28,451 bases of DNA from Strigomonas culicis. Taxonomy: Eukaryota; Euglenozoa; Kinetoplastea; Trypanosomatida; Trypanosomatidae. Every line of letters begins with the position of its first letter. Positions within the stretch are counted from its first letter, which is position 1. The notes beneath the pieces are model-generated. The model saw only the letters and a list, made by a program, of their open reading frames with translations. It was not told the origin of the DNA and ran no database searches. Below, in pieces: positions 6,960 to 17,200 of the stretch. Both the position numbers and the translations under genes were made by a program. The stretch covers positions 1 to 28,451 of the forward strand of contig AUXH01000205.1 of assembly GCA_000482145.1 (NCBI GenBank), in the 5' to 3' direction.

Positions 6960-8498
6960 ATGAATTCTCGAAGGGGTGACGTGACTAGGGATTCAGTCGA
7001 GGTGCCGGGCACAGGCCCTCTTTCCAACGGCCACGTGCACCCGGGCGAAACCATTATCGTAGATGACGACACCCCGCCCTGCGGACAGCCATGGTTACGG
7101 AAGCTCCAATTGGCCCTCGTGGGCTCCAAATATGCCTTAGGTGTCGTCCTCATCTTGTGCGTCACCGTCATCTGGGTCGCCTCCTCCGTGTGGATACAGC
7201 ACATTTTTGGCGACCTCGAGTACAATCACCCCTTCTTTTTAACGTACTTCAACACCACCTTTTTTAGCATCTGGAATTTTGGGTTTGTGGTGTCGCCGGC
7301 GTGGAAGAAAATACCGAAAATGGACAGCGCGCGCGAGCAGCCCATCTTTGTGGACGACCCGCAGCTGCTGCACAACGGCTGGGAGGAGGAGGCAGCGCGG
7401 CCGGCAGCACCCCCCACGGCCCCCCCCGCGCGCGGCGCGGGTGCGTCGCTGCACGATAGTCTGACCGACGCCACCGAGTCCCCGGCCGCAGTGCAACCGG
7501 GGGCGGTTCGGGTCTTTAAGCTCAAGTCGCAGGGGGTCGTGGTGGAGACCGTCTTTCAGGACGGAACGGTGCGCACCCGCCAGCCGCCCCAAGGGCTGCT
7601 GGATGAGTGCTACGATTATGCCTCCGCGTCGGGCAGCTGCGACAGCAGCGAGGAGTATGTGGATCTGGAGGAGCTCAATGATGGTAGCGGCGAGGTCGTC
7701 AGCACAGAGCGGGTGCGTGTGCCGCGTATGCGTGCGTACTCGATTCAAAAAATATGGCACTGTGCGGCCGTCTTTTGCCCATTTTGGTTCTTCGCGAACT
7801 ACCTGTTCAATCTCTCGCTCTCGTACACCTCGGTGGCCTCCAACACGGTGCTCAGCTCCACCTCGACGGTGTGGACCCTGCTGCTTTCGTACGTGCTGCT
7901 GCAGCAGCCGGTGGGCTTGCTCAAGTGGCTGGGGGTGGCGCTGTGCTTCAGCGGCACCGTCATGGTGGGCCTCTCCGACCGCTCGACGTCCGACACGGCG
8001 AGCACCATCTTCGGCGACTGCATCGCTCTGATTTCGGCCTTTTTCTACGCGACGTACACCTCCGTGCTCAAGTACCTGCTGCCCGATGACGATCGCTACC
8101 CGATGGGCGCGGTGTTCGGCGCCGTGGGCGTGATCAACCTCGTGTGTCTGTGGCCCGGCCTCGTGTTCCTCGACGCCACCGGCTGGGAGACCTTCTCCTG
8201 GCCCAGCGTATCGCAGTTCTGGCCCCTCCTCCTCAATTCGCTCATCGGGACGAATCTGAGCGACGTGCTCTGGGCGCGCAGCGTTGTGCTGACGTCGCCC
8301 GTGGTGGCCACGCTGGGCCTCTCACTGACGACGCCGCTCGCGATGGTGGTGGACGCCATTCTGAAGGGCACCTCCTTTAGTGGCGCGTACGTGGCGGGCG
8401 CGGTGCTCGTGATGGTGGGCTTTATCCTCGCGAATGTACCGTTGGATATCCCGCTCCACCGACTTCCGTTTGTGGGGGGGCTATTAGGAATGCGATAG
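6960..8498 (+). CDS. SLC35F-type membrane transporter (drug/metabolite transporter superfamily)
   Basis: With the start at ATG 6960 the product has 512 residues. The cytosolic N-terminus is followed by a first membrane helix at about residues 58-80 (LGVVLILCVTVIWVASSVWI) and a second at about 90-113. This pair strongly resembles SLC35F5-type proteins (the pattern VIWVASS...YNxPFFxT...). A hydrophilic, acidic, Pro/Ala-rich loop of about 145 residues follows (about 115-262), then eight further hydrophobic helices including YTSVASNTVLSSTSTVWTLL and a final AGAVLVMVGFILANV. Such proteins sit in vacuolar, Golgi or plasma membranes and move small metabolites; substrates in this branch are poorly known, and nucleotide sugars or thiamine cannot be inferred. 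The upstream in-frame extension translates the splice region and was not used. Confidence 0.85.
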   Translation: MNSRRGDVTRDSVEVPGTGPLSNGHVHPGETIIVDDDTPPCGQPWLRKLQLALVGSKYALGVVLILCVTVIWVASSVWIQHIFGDLEYNHPFFLTYFNTTFFSIWNFGFVVSPAWKKIPKMDSAREQPIFVDDPQLLHNGWEEEAARPAAPPTAPPARGAGASLHDSLTDATESPAAVQPGAVRVFKLKSQGVVVETVFQDGTVRTRQPPQGLLDECYDYASASGSCDSSEEYVDLEELNDGSGEVVSTERVRVPRMRAYSIQKIWHCAAVFCPFWFFANYLFNLSLSYTSVASNTVLSSTSTVWTLLLSYVLLQQPVGLLKWLGVALCFSGTVMVGLSDRSTSDTASTIFGDCIALISAFFYATYTSVLKYLLPDDDRYPMGAVFGAVGVINLVCLWPGLVFLDATGWETFSWPSVSQFWPLLLNSLIGTNLSDVLWARSVVLTSPVVATLGLSLTTPLAMVVDAILKGTSFSGAYVAGAVLVMVGFILANVPLDIPLHRLPFVGGLLGMR

Positions 8499-8831
8499 GC
8501 TCCATGATTTGCCTAACATGACTGCTCTCGAATGACGTCATGTTTTTCTTTATTCTTCCTTTCTATTAATGTTGTTTTTCATCTTTTTTTTTTGTCGGCA
8601 TCCTGCAAGTGCTTCATTGTGTATTTCTTCTTTGCGTCCACTACTTCATTTTGCCTACCTTTCTTCATTTTCTGTTTCATACGTTTGTTATAATGGTATT
8701 TACTGTTGCAGATTGCGATCGTCCCTCAGCCATCCACCTCCCTTCACTGTCGTATCAAAACTCTTCCCTGTACTCTTTTCTTTCGTTCTCCTTTTCGCTT
8801 CACCTCGGAGTAGCAAACTAGAGTCCAACCA
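8499..8831. other. Intergenic region with RNA-processing signals
   Basis: The 333-nt gap is strongly pyrimidine-rich from 8536 to 8690, with a run of T at 8584-8594. The AG in GTTGCAG at 8710-8711 is a good acceptor candidate, about 120 nt before ATG 8832. A second pyrimidine tract (8740-8805) is followed by AG in GGAGTAG at about 8812-8815, which would give a much shorter leader. The open frames here are low-complexity Ser/Phe sequence. Confidence 0.55.
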
Positions 8832-10865
8832 ATGATCCCCTTGAAGGAAGTGGCTCTGAGCGGCTTTTCATTGGGCTCTCTTCTCATTCCGAAGGGCTTC
8901 ACTGTGGACGTGCATCGGTCCCACGTCCGCCTCAGCTTCACCGCCAACACCCGCGACGATTACCGACGAGCGCACGCCGGTGGCGATGCGCACCTACGGC
9001 GGCAGCTCCCCCACGGGACGACGTCGAATACGGTGCGCTTAGAGGAGTTCGAGGAGGACGGGGCGCTGCTCTACCTCACGGAGCTCTTCATCCCGCGCCG
9101 TGGCGGCGCGGCGCGCGGCTGGGACAGCGCGGCCGTGCGGCGTGTCATGGCGCAGTCGCACGGCCTCGACGGCCGGGTGGAGGTGCAGGCGGCGCCGATC
9201 CCACCCCCCAGGCACCACGCGGCGGCGGCGGCGGACCAGAGCCTCGGCGGCGTACTGGGCGCGACCAACGCCGTGTTCGTCGTCCTCGTCACGGTGCTGC
9301 GCCGCCGCGGCGGGGAGGCGGCTGTGTCGGCGGCGGCGGCGGCGATCTGGCGCTGGGCCGTGGCGCAGTACCAGCGGCCGCTCGCCGAGCTGACCGCGTA
9401 TCGCGCCTTCCTCCGCCCCCCTGCGGCGGGCGAGACGGAGGAGGAGGGGGAGGGGCAGAGCCGCCGCGCCGCCGCCCTGGCACTCCCGTGCTCGCCCCTG
9501 ACCCTCGGCGCGGCGCTGCCGGGCGTGGGCGCCGTCGCGGTGCGGTCCGAGCGCTGCGGCGGGCTGCTGGTGCTGCCGGACGCGCCGGGCACCTTCGAGC
9601 GCGTGCGCTGGGGCTGGGGGGCGCGCGTCCCACACGCAACGGTGGAGCGGATGCGCGCGGTTATCCGCGACCTCGGCCTGGCCTCCGAGGACCTGTGCTT
9701 CTGCGCCCAGCCGCCGCTCGCGCAGCGCGACGGCAGCGGCAGCGAGCCCGAGGCGGTGCATGCGGTGTGCACTCTGCCGTTGGATGCGGCGTCCTCCGGC
9801 GGCGTTGCGTCCGTCTCTAACTACCTGTCGATCGAGTCCAGCTTCGAGCAGCGCGCCGGCGCGCAGCAGCGCTGGCGCGTGCGCCGGATCGGGTCGGGCG
9901 AGCGCTACGTCCCCACCGCGGCGGTGGTGCAGGCGCTGGCCGAGGCGTGTCGGGAGGAAGCGGCGATGCGGCTGTCCGCCCACCCGAGCGCGCCCGGCGC
10001 CGCCCTGGCCGCCTTCCACCGCCAGCACCCCATCGCCCACCGGTACACCACGTACGGCATTGAGCCCGCGGCGGAGGCGGGTGGCGAGCACGCCGGGCCC
10101 ACCCTTCGGGCGCAGCTGTTCAATCCGCTTTGTACGTCGGATCATGCCGTTGTGGTGCTCACGGCGCACTGTGACCCCCCCAGCCCGCACGCGCCCAGCC
10201 CCTTCACGCTGGCGATTGGCTCCACCGCCGCGTGGACGTCGCTCGCCCAGCAGGAGCCCGGCGCTCTGTTCCAGCAAGGACAGCTTGTGCTGCGCGTGCC
10301 GGCCGGCGAGCCGCGCTACGCGGGGACGCAGCTGGTCCCGACCAGCTCGCAGCTCTTCACGTCACTGGGCTCCTTGACGGCGGAGGTGGTCTGCGCGGCC
10401 GCCGCGCCGCGGCTGTACGACAGCATGTCTGTCACGTGGACGGTCGTGTCGGACGGCAGCAGCGCCGACGACTACATGGAGGACGTCCTCACCGAGTACC
10501 GGTATGACACCGGGAACTATCGAAAGCCGCCGTTCCGCACGGACTATCCCTATCCCTTTACGGTGATGGAGAAGCAGCGAAGCAAGCCGTCGAGGCGCGT
10601 GGCGGGGCCGACCGCCAGCCCCGCGAGCTACGCGTGGCTGTCCGTCGGCCACCAGCAGTGTCTCTACGTGCAGGTGCGGGAGTGTGGCATCGGCCAACTG
10701 CTGCTGGTGGAGGCGTCCGTGTATGCTCCTTCACAAGCACCGCCAGACACCGAGGCCGATGAGGAGACGGAAGAGCAGCCTCTTCTCTTGGGTGTGTCGG
10801 AGCGAAATGCCCTCTCTGAGTGGATCGATGGCATTGCCGCAGTGGTGATCCCCCGTTTTTCATAA
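8832..10865 (+). CDS. Unrecognised 677-aa protein, GC-rich gene
   Basis: I do not recognise this protein. It is 677 residues long, has no signal peptide or membrane helix, and contains low-complexity inserts rich in Ala, Arg and Pro (for example near residues 120-140 and 195-215). More ordered segments include the N-terminus (EVALSGFSLGSLLIPKGFTV), a stretch around residue 400 (HRYTTYGIEPAAEAGGE) and the C-terminal third (SMSVTWTVVSDGSSADDYME, then TDYPYPFTVMEK). These look like alternating strands of beta-sandwich domains. A GPI-transamidase (Gpi16/PIG-T) or calpain-C2-like relation was considered, but the evidence is too weak to use. ATG 8832 is the first ATG after the splice signals and gives uninterrupted GC-rich codon use to TAA 10865. 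Confidence 0.75.
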   Translation: MIPLKEVALSGFSLGSLLIPKGFTVDVHRSHVRLSFTANTRDDYRRAHAGGDAHLRRQLPHGTTSNTVRLEEFEEDGALLYLTELFIPRRGGAARGWDSAAVRRVMAQSHGLDGRVEVQAAPIPPPRHHAAAAADQSLGGVLGATNAVFVVLVTVLRRRGGEAAVSAAAAAIWRWAVAQYQRPLAELTAYRAFLRPPAAGETEEEGEGQSRRAAALALPCSPLTLGAALPGVGAVAVRSERCGGLLVLPDAPGTFERVRWGWGARVPHATVERMRAVIRDLGLASEDLCFCAQPPLAQRDGSGSEPEAVHAVCTLPLDAASSGGVASVSNYLSIESSFEQRAGAQQRWRVRRIGSGERYVPTAAVVQALAEACREEAAMRLSAHPSAPGAALAAFHRQHPIAHRYTTYGIEPAAEAGGEHAGPTLRAQLFNPLCTSDHAVVVLTAHCDPPSPHAPSPFTLAIGSTAAWTSLAQQEPGALFQQGQLVLRVPAGEPRYAGTQLVPTSSQLFTSLGSLTAEVVCAAAAPRLYDSMSVTWTVVSDGSSADDYMEDVLTEYRYDTGNYRKPPFRTDYPYPFTVMEKQRSKPSRRVAGPTASPASYAWLSVGHQQCLYVQVRECGIGQLLLVEASVYAPSQAPPDTEADEETEEQPLLLGVSERNALSEWIDGIAAVVIPRFS

Positions 10866-11217
10866 CGGGTGTTGTTGTTAGCAGTGCTGTAAACAAGGAG
10901 GAACATGGGGGTTTCTGCACTTACTTTTTTTTCTCTCCCTTTTCTGATTTCGTGCGCATCACCGCCACGTACACTTCCCCATATGCCTTCTCCTATTTTC
11001 TCTCCCTCTCCTTCCCTCTCTTCAAAGTAAACAGCAATTGGAAAGAACTCCGTCATTACTATTTTTTTTGTTTCGGCGTGTTTTTAGGTGTTGTTAGCTT
11101 TGTTTTGTTAGTTACTATTTGTTTACCGGTACATTTCTGAGAAGGTTTTTCCTCTCGTTTTTTTTTTCTCTTTCTCCATTGTGGTACGTTTCCTACCACC
11201 ACCCGCGTGTGTAAGCG
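10866..11217. other. Intergenic region before the giant Rav1-like gene
   Basis: The 352-nt gap is T-rich, with pyrimidine tracts at 10920-10945, 10985-11025 and 11147-11178 (a run of about ten T, then CTCTTTCTCC). After the last and strongest tract no AG occurs until 11214-11215 (GTGTAAG), only 2 nt before ATG 11218. Either the leader of the next mRNA is almost absent or an upstream AG (such as CTGAGAAG near 11140-11146) is used. Confidence 0.55.
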
Positions 11218-14200
11218 ATGTCTAGTAGCCGCAGCGTGTCGGCGCCGGCGGTGTATTTCCCGCAGACGTGCTCCCACATCGCTCATGCCTTCAACAACCG
11301 GGGCGAGCTGTGCACCGCTCTGATCACCGGCGGCGACCGCCTTCTCATTCTGAAGGAGGGCGTCCGTATCGCGGAGAGCAACTCGCTGTTCGAGCGGCAG
11401 GCCGCGGGCGCCGGGCTGTCCAGCTCCGCCCCGCCGCCGGCGGTGCGGCACGTGTGTATGTGCCCCTTCGAGCCCTACGTCATCCAGGTCGTCGTGACGA
11501 CCACCGCCGGGCTGTTTCTGTTCGAGATGGACGACACGGACGGGGTGTGGGTCGACGCCGCGCTGGGCGGGCCCGGCGCGGCCGAGGGCGCGCTGGGGCG
11601 CGGCGCGCTCCAGGGCCGCCAGGTGCACCTCAGCGCCTCGCACGACCACGTGCTGCTCTCCAAGCACTTCGCGTCGCCCAAGGAGGGCTCGAGCCCCCTC
11701 CGCTGGCGCGCCACCGCCGGCGCCGCGCCGGCGGCCCCGCCGGCGGTGGCACTGGCCAGCGCCCTGCGGCGGGAGAAGCTGCAGGACGTGCGCATGGCGG
11801 AGTTCGTCTCGCAGCGCGCGCTCTGCGTGCTGCTGGAGGAGGAGTCCGTCATCGTCAAGCTGGGGCCCGTCAGCGCGGCGGCGAAGGGCCCGGCGCCGCA
11901 CGTGAGCAGCCCCGGCGCGGACGCCATTGTGTGGCGCAGTGTCGGCACCTACCGCTCCCTCGCCGTGTCGCGCCACAACCGCAGCCTCGCCTTCTCCCTC
12001 GGCACGTCCACCGTCGTCGTCTTCCCCAGCAAGCGGGCCGGCGAGCAGCCCGCCCACGCCCGGCGCGCGGACGACACCGACAGCGCGTCCAGGCGCGACT
12101 CCAGCGGCGCGGTCACGCCCAACTTCTCGCCCTCGAGCTCGATGCAGTCCATGCCGCTGTACCCCGGCGCGCCCGGCGACACGACGCCGGCGCCGGCGCC
12201 CGCGGAGGACTCTGTGTTCCTGGCGGCGCGCGGCATCACCGCCTCGCTGGGGATGTTCTACATCGAGGACCTCGCGTGGCACCGCGCGTCGACGCACACG
12301 CTGCTGTGCGTCACGTGCGTCCAGCCGCAGGACGGCAGCCGCAGCGTCGTGCTGTACACGGTGGAGGCGCTCCACGCCGTGCGCAACACCACGAACGTGT
12401 TCACCGACGACAGCACCGCGGGCGCGCGCGAGCGGCCGTGGGGCTCCTGCCCGTCGGAGCACCGCATCCAGCTGATCTCCTCAGGCACCATCCCGCTGGC
12501 CTACGAGCGCGCGGTGCCGCGCGGCCCGGGTGCGGTCGACACGAACAGCAGCAAGAGCCTCGGGGCGTCGCAGCTGGACAGCCCGGTCGCGGGCGGGGGC
12601 TGGTCGACGGTCAAGATGCCGCCCATCTCGGAGATGCACACGAGCCTCGTGCAGCACTTTGCGCCGACGACGACGACGCAGCTCAGCACGACGAACAAGT
12701 TGGAGTTCCTGCACGTGGAGGGGGACGGCACGGTGCGCACGTCGAGCTACCAGTTCGGCCGGCAGAAGCACGCGAGCTTCGCGAAGCAGCGGTCGAAGGG
12801 TCTCGTCTGCATCCAGCTGCTGGCGCCGCTGCTGGCGCTCTACGGCCGGCTGCGCGCGGTGACGGTGCTGCCCGCCTGGGTCGTGCGGCCGGTCGAGCTC
12901 GGCACGCTCTCGCCGTCCGCCACCGAGCTGCTGCGCGCGCTGCGCTACCGCATCGTGTGCACCTTCGAGAGCGAGCTGCGCTGCGTCGTCATGGTCGACC
13001 TCGCGTCCTCCCTCTACCGCCTGGAGAGCTTCCTGACGCTGGGCACGGTCGGCCTGCGCTCGCTGCTCTCCTTCGACCTGCCGAACGCCCACGGCACGCT
13101 CGACGTCGGCAGCGAGGGCGACAAGCTGGTGGCCGGCCTCCTCACCCGCGACGACGGTCAAGCGGCCGCCGGCGACGCGGATGGCGCCGCGCACTGCACC
13201 GGCGTCGTGCTCTTCGCCCACCGGAGGCTGCAGGACCGCTTCACCGCCACCGTCCTCAGCGTGGCGCCGCTGCGCGAGCCGCTGTCGCTGCGCCCCGCGC
13301 CCGCGGCGGCGGCGGCGGCGGCGCCAGCAGCCCCGGCGGAGGAGGTGGACCGCGTGGCCTTCTTCATGGCGCACAAGTGCCCCGACAAGGTGAAGATGCT
13401 GCCGGCGCTGTTGAAGGCGTGCCAAGGCGACAGGGAGCGGCTACTCACGCAGCTGACGGCGAAGTACGGCGCGCTGGAGGTGCCCTTCCCCGAGCCGCCC
13501 GCCCCGAGCGCGCCGGCGGAGAGCCGGCCGGCCGCGCTGCGGCTGCAGAACGGCTGCGTCACGTCGGACGGCGTCTGCCTCTACGTCTCGAACAGTCCGT
13601 CGACGCTCGGCGCGTCCGGCAGCGCGGTGCGGGACGGCTACGTGATCGTCATCCCGCCCGTCGCGCTGGAGAGCCTCGCGCCGGTGAACGCGACCATCGC
13701 GATCGGCGGCGTCTACGTGCCGACGGCGGCCCACGCGGCGGTCGTGTGCGTGTCGGACGCGCGGCAGGGCGAAGGGATGCCGCTGCCGTCGGCGGACGCG
13801 CTCGTGCTGAGCCGCGCGCTGCATAACCTGTACAGCCTGAGCCTGGCCGAGCGGCAGGTCACCTGCGTCGTCCACGCGGAGACGGCGGACGCGTTCGTGC
13901 TGGAGGTGCGCGGCCCGCTGCTGGCCGCGCCGCACCTGCTGCCGCTGCCCAAACAGTGCGACGCGGACAGCGCCATCGTGCGCATCGTCGCCTGCAAAGG
14001 TCAGTTTCTGGTGAACAACGACACGGTCGTGGGCGTGCTGGTCGAGAAACGGCGCCGCGGCGGCTCCCCCCTCGCGACGGAGCTGCTGCTGTACGGCCAG
14101 CCGGCGGTGCAGGATGTGTGCCGCGCGGTGGAGTTCGCGCGGGAGGTGCCGTCCTTCCCCGACGTGACGTCTTTCTTCATGGGCCCGCGCGGCGAGGTGG

Positions 14201-17200
14201 TCGTCGCCGCGCACGGCGGGCGCGAGCTGCAGCGGTGGTTGCGCTGCTTCCCATCGTCCGCGGGGTCGGCCGCGGTCGACCCCGCGGACGACCTGCGGCG
14301 CGGCTACCACTACGTGCGGGATACGACGTGGGGGGAGAGCAGTGGGCAGGCGTGCATCGCGACGGTCGAGGCGATCCGCTGGGCGCCGCACAGCACGAGC
14401 GAGGGCAAGCACCGGCTCGGCGACGCCACCCCACGGACGCAGCTTCTGTACGCGAGTAACGGCACCGACTACCTGCGGCTGTGCGCGGCGCCGTTTGTCG
14501 CGACGTCCGACACCACCGTGGCGCTCTCCTCGACGTCGCACGCGGTGCCGCAGTGCCACCCGGACGTGTTCATGCAGCTCATCGGCATGGCGCGGTGGGG
14601 CGTGCTGCGCGACGTGTGCGAGTCCATCGCCGCCGCCGCGCGCGCGGAGGTGCAGCGGCGCGCGGCGGCGGACGGGGCCCCCCGCGGCGACGCGGCGGCG
14701 TGGCGCCACCGCAGCCCGGTGACGGTCGCACGGCAGCTGTGCGTGAGCCGCGTCGCGCCGAACTTCACGGACACGCCGCTGCTCGCGGTCGACAACACGG
14801 CCCACGCGCTGCACCCGCCGCGGCTGGCGCTGGACGGCCCGGAGGTGGAGGCCGCGTGCGTCGCGGGGCAGGCGGCCGGCAACGCGGCCTCCGACATGCG
14901 CAAAGCCTTCGCGCAGACGGGCGTGCTGCAGGAGCTGACGGAGCTGCTGCCCCAGGTGACGCTGGAGGGCGTCAGCAGCGCCGCACAGCTCGACCTGCTG
15001 TGCATCGTCGAGGCCCTCCACGCGAGCAGCCAGTTCAGCCTCAACGTGGACGAGGCCGCTGCGCGCTTCTTCTTCTTCAACCGCCTCTGCTTCCTGCGCC
15101 GGCGGCTGCGCCTGCCGGACTACACGGTGGTCAGCAACAACAACGCGGCCGCGGACAAGAGCACCGCCATCGACCCCTCGTCCATCTTGTTCTTCGACGC
15201 CGGGCAGACCGCGTCGCGCATGGTCGTCACCGCCTCCTACCTGTGGGGCCTCATGTCCGACAGCCAGACGGTGCTGGTGTCGGAGCTCTTCGGCGGGGAG
15301 CCGCGCTCCGGCGGCGCGCTGCTGTCGACGCACCAGGGCCTCGAGTGGGCGACGGTGGAGGCGGCGGGCGCGCCCTTCTGGCTGCGCTCGGGGGAGCAGC
15401 TGCGGCGGCTGGCGGAGCGCATGGCGGTGCACACCTTCCAGACAAAGCAGAGCACGACGGACGCGGCGCTCATGTTCTGCGCCGCGCGCAAAGTCTCCGC
15501 GCTCGCCGCGCTGTGCAAGCGACAGAACAATGCGCGGCTGCACGCCTTCTTCTCACGCGACTTCACGGAGGAGCACAACCGCGCAGCCGCCTCGGCCAAC
15601 GCCTTCGCGGCGGTCGGCAAGAACCTGTGCCTCTACAGCGCGGCCTTCTTCCTCCTCGCCGGCGACGTGCGCAGCGCGGCGCAGGTGATCCTGCAGCGCC
15701 AGGGCAACCCGTCGCTCGCGCTCTTCGTGCTGCGCGCGGCGGCCCCCGCGGACCGCCCACCCGCGGAGGTGGAGGCGGACCTGCAGTGGTACGTCGAGCT
15801 GCGCGCGCGCGAGGAGGAGCACCTGCCGCCGCTCGACATGTGGGAGCGCGCGTGCCTGCGCTGGCTGCCGGGGGCGGTGGAGAACAAGGTGCGCGGGCTC
15901 GCCACCCTCGCGGCGCACCCCACCGCGCACCCTGACGTGCTGTGCACGCTGCGCTACGCGCGCGACCATGTGCAGGAGCTTGCGCGCCGCGGCGGCGACT
16001 TCCTCTCGCCGCCGCAGGAGCTGACGTGCCTCATGCGTCTCGCGCGCTTCTGCCAGGCGCGCCACTTCGACCTGTGCGCCGCGCTGCACTACCGCGACGC
16101 CGCGCAGCAGCTCGACCGACTGCAGCGGCTGGTGGAGAGCCGCAGGGAGGCCGCCGGCGACGCGCGCGCGCGGCAGGCGGCGGCGGCGGCGGCCCCGGCC
16201 GTCGCGCGGGCGAACATGCAGGCAGACTACAACACGGGCACGATCGTCTTCAAAGGGTTTGGCGACAGCGACGACGACGACGACGACACCGGCGCCCCAC
16301 CTCCTGCGGCATCAGCTGCACCCGCCGCCGCAGCGGCCGGCGAGGCGGCGGAGGACGTGCTGGATGTCAGCCCGGCGGCGGTGGCGGCGTTCCACGCGGA
16401 GGTGCGCTACGTGGCGCTGTGCAGCGCGCGGCAGCCCGCCCACGTGCGCGGGGCGGTGCCGCTGCGGAACCTGGCCTCCGTCCTGAGCTTCCAGGGCACG
16501 AGCTGCGACTCACTGTCGGAGGCGCCCTTCGCCATGAGCGGCGGCGGCCCCCCGACCTTCTACACCGTCAGCGACGAGGGCATCTTCGCCCTGCTGTGTC
16601 CGCTGTTCATCGGCGTGCTGCGGTGGAGCCCGCTGGAGACCTCGCAGCGGCACCTGTCCGCGCTGCTGGCGCACGTGTTCCCGCAGCTGACGGCGCTGCG
16701 CTGGGCGCCGCCCAGCGACGGCGAGAGCAGCGGCGCCAGCAGCGCGCGGCGGTCCGTGGACTCCTCGGCGCTGTCAAGTCCCGTGACGGTCGGCGACGTC
16801 GCGCGGGACGACCACACGAGCGTCATCTTCATTGCGACGCTGCGCGCCCTGCTGGGCGAGATCGCCGCGCGGACGCGGAACTATCTCCTCGCCGGCGCTC
16901 TCGTGATGGTGCCGGAGGCGGTGCCGGCGCTCCGGCGCGGCGCCAGCATGCGCGGCGACGCGGTGGGGTGCGTGGACGACGCGCACACGGTGTCCATCTT
17001 CTTCGCCGCGCTGCTGCACCACCTGCAGGCGCAGGAGGGGGCGCTCGTCGCCGACGTGGGGGCCGCGCAGCAGCGCGAGCGCGCGGCCGCGGAGGGCGAC
17101 GGCGGCGCCGCGGCGGACGGCGCCGACGCGGTGCACCAGAGCATCTGGATCACGCTCATGGCGGCGTCGCGGGAGGTGCAGGCGGAGGGGCACCTGGAGG

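Noticed and set aside
9039..10277. 412-codon minus-strand open frame opposite the 677-aa gene
   Set aside because: Composition is low-complexity Arg/Gly/His/Ala, as expected from the reverse of GC-rich coding DNA; no neighbour on the minus strand has support.
8832..10865. Assignment of the 677-aa protein as Gpi16/PIG-T or a calpain-type protein
   Set aside because: No signal peptide or membrane anchor as expected for PIG-T, and only a few loosely similar residues for either family.
11268..13826. 852-codon alternative + frame within the giant gene, and an 857-codon one at 15942-18515
   Set aside because: Both are Arg/Ala/Gly-rich shadows of the GC-rich Rav1-like frame, lack domain signatures and begin without splice signals of their own.
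13441..15543. 700-codon open frame on the minus strand inside the giant gene
   Set aside because: It is rich in Arg, Ala, His and Val with no ordered domain. GC-rich third positions on the + strand remove stops from the opposite strand. The + strand frame has recognisable Rav1 motifs.
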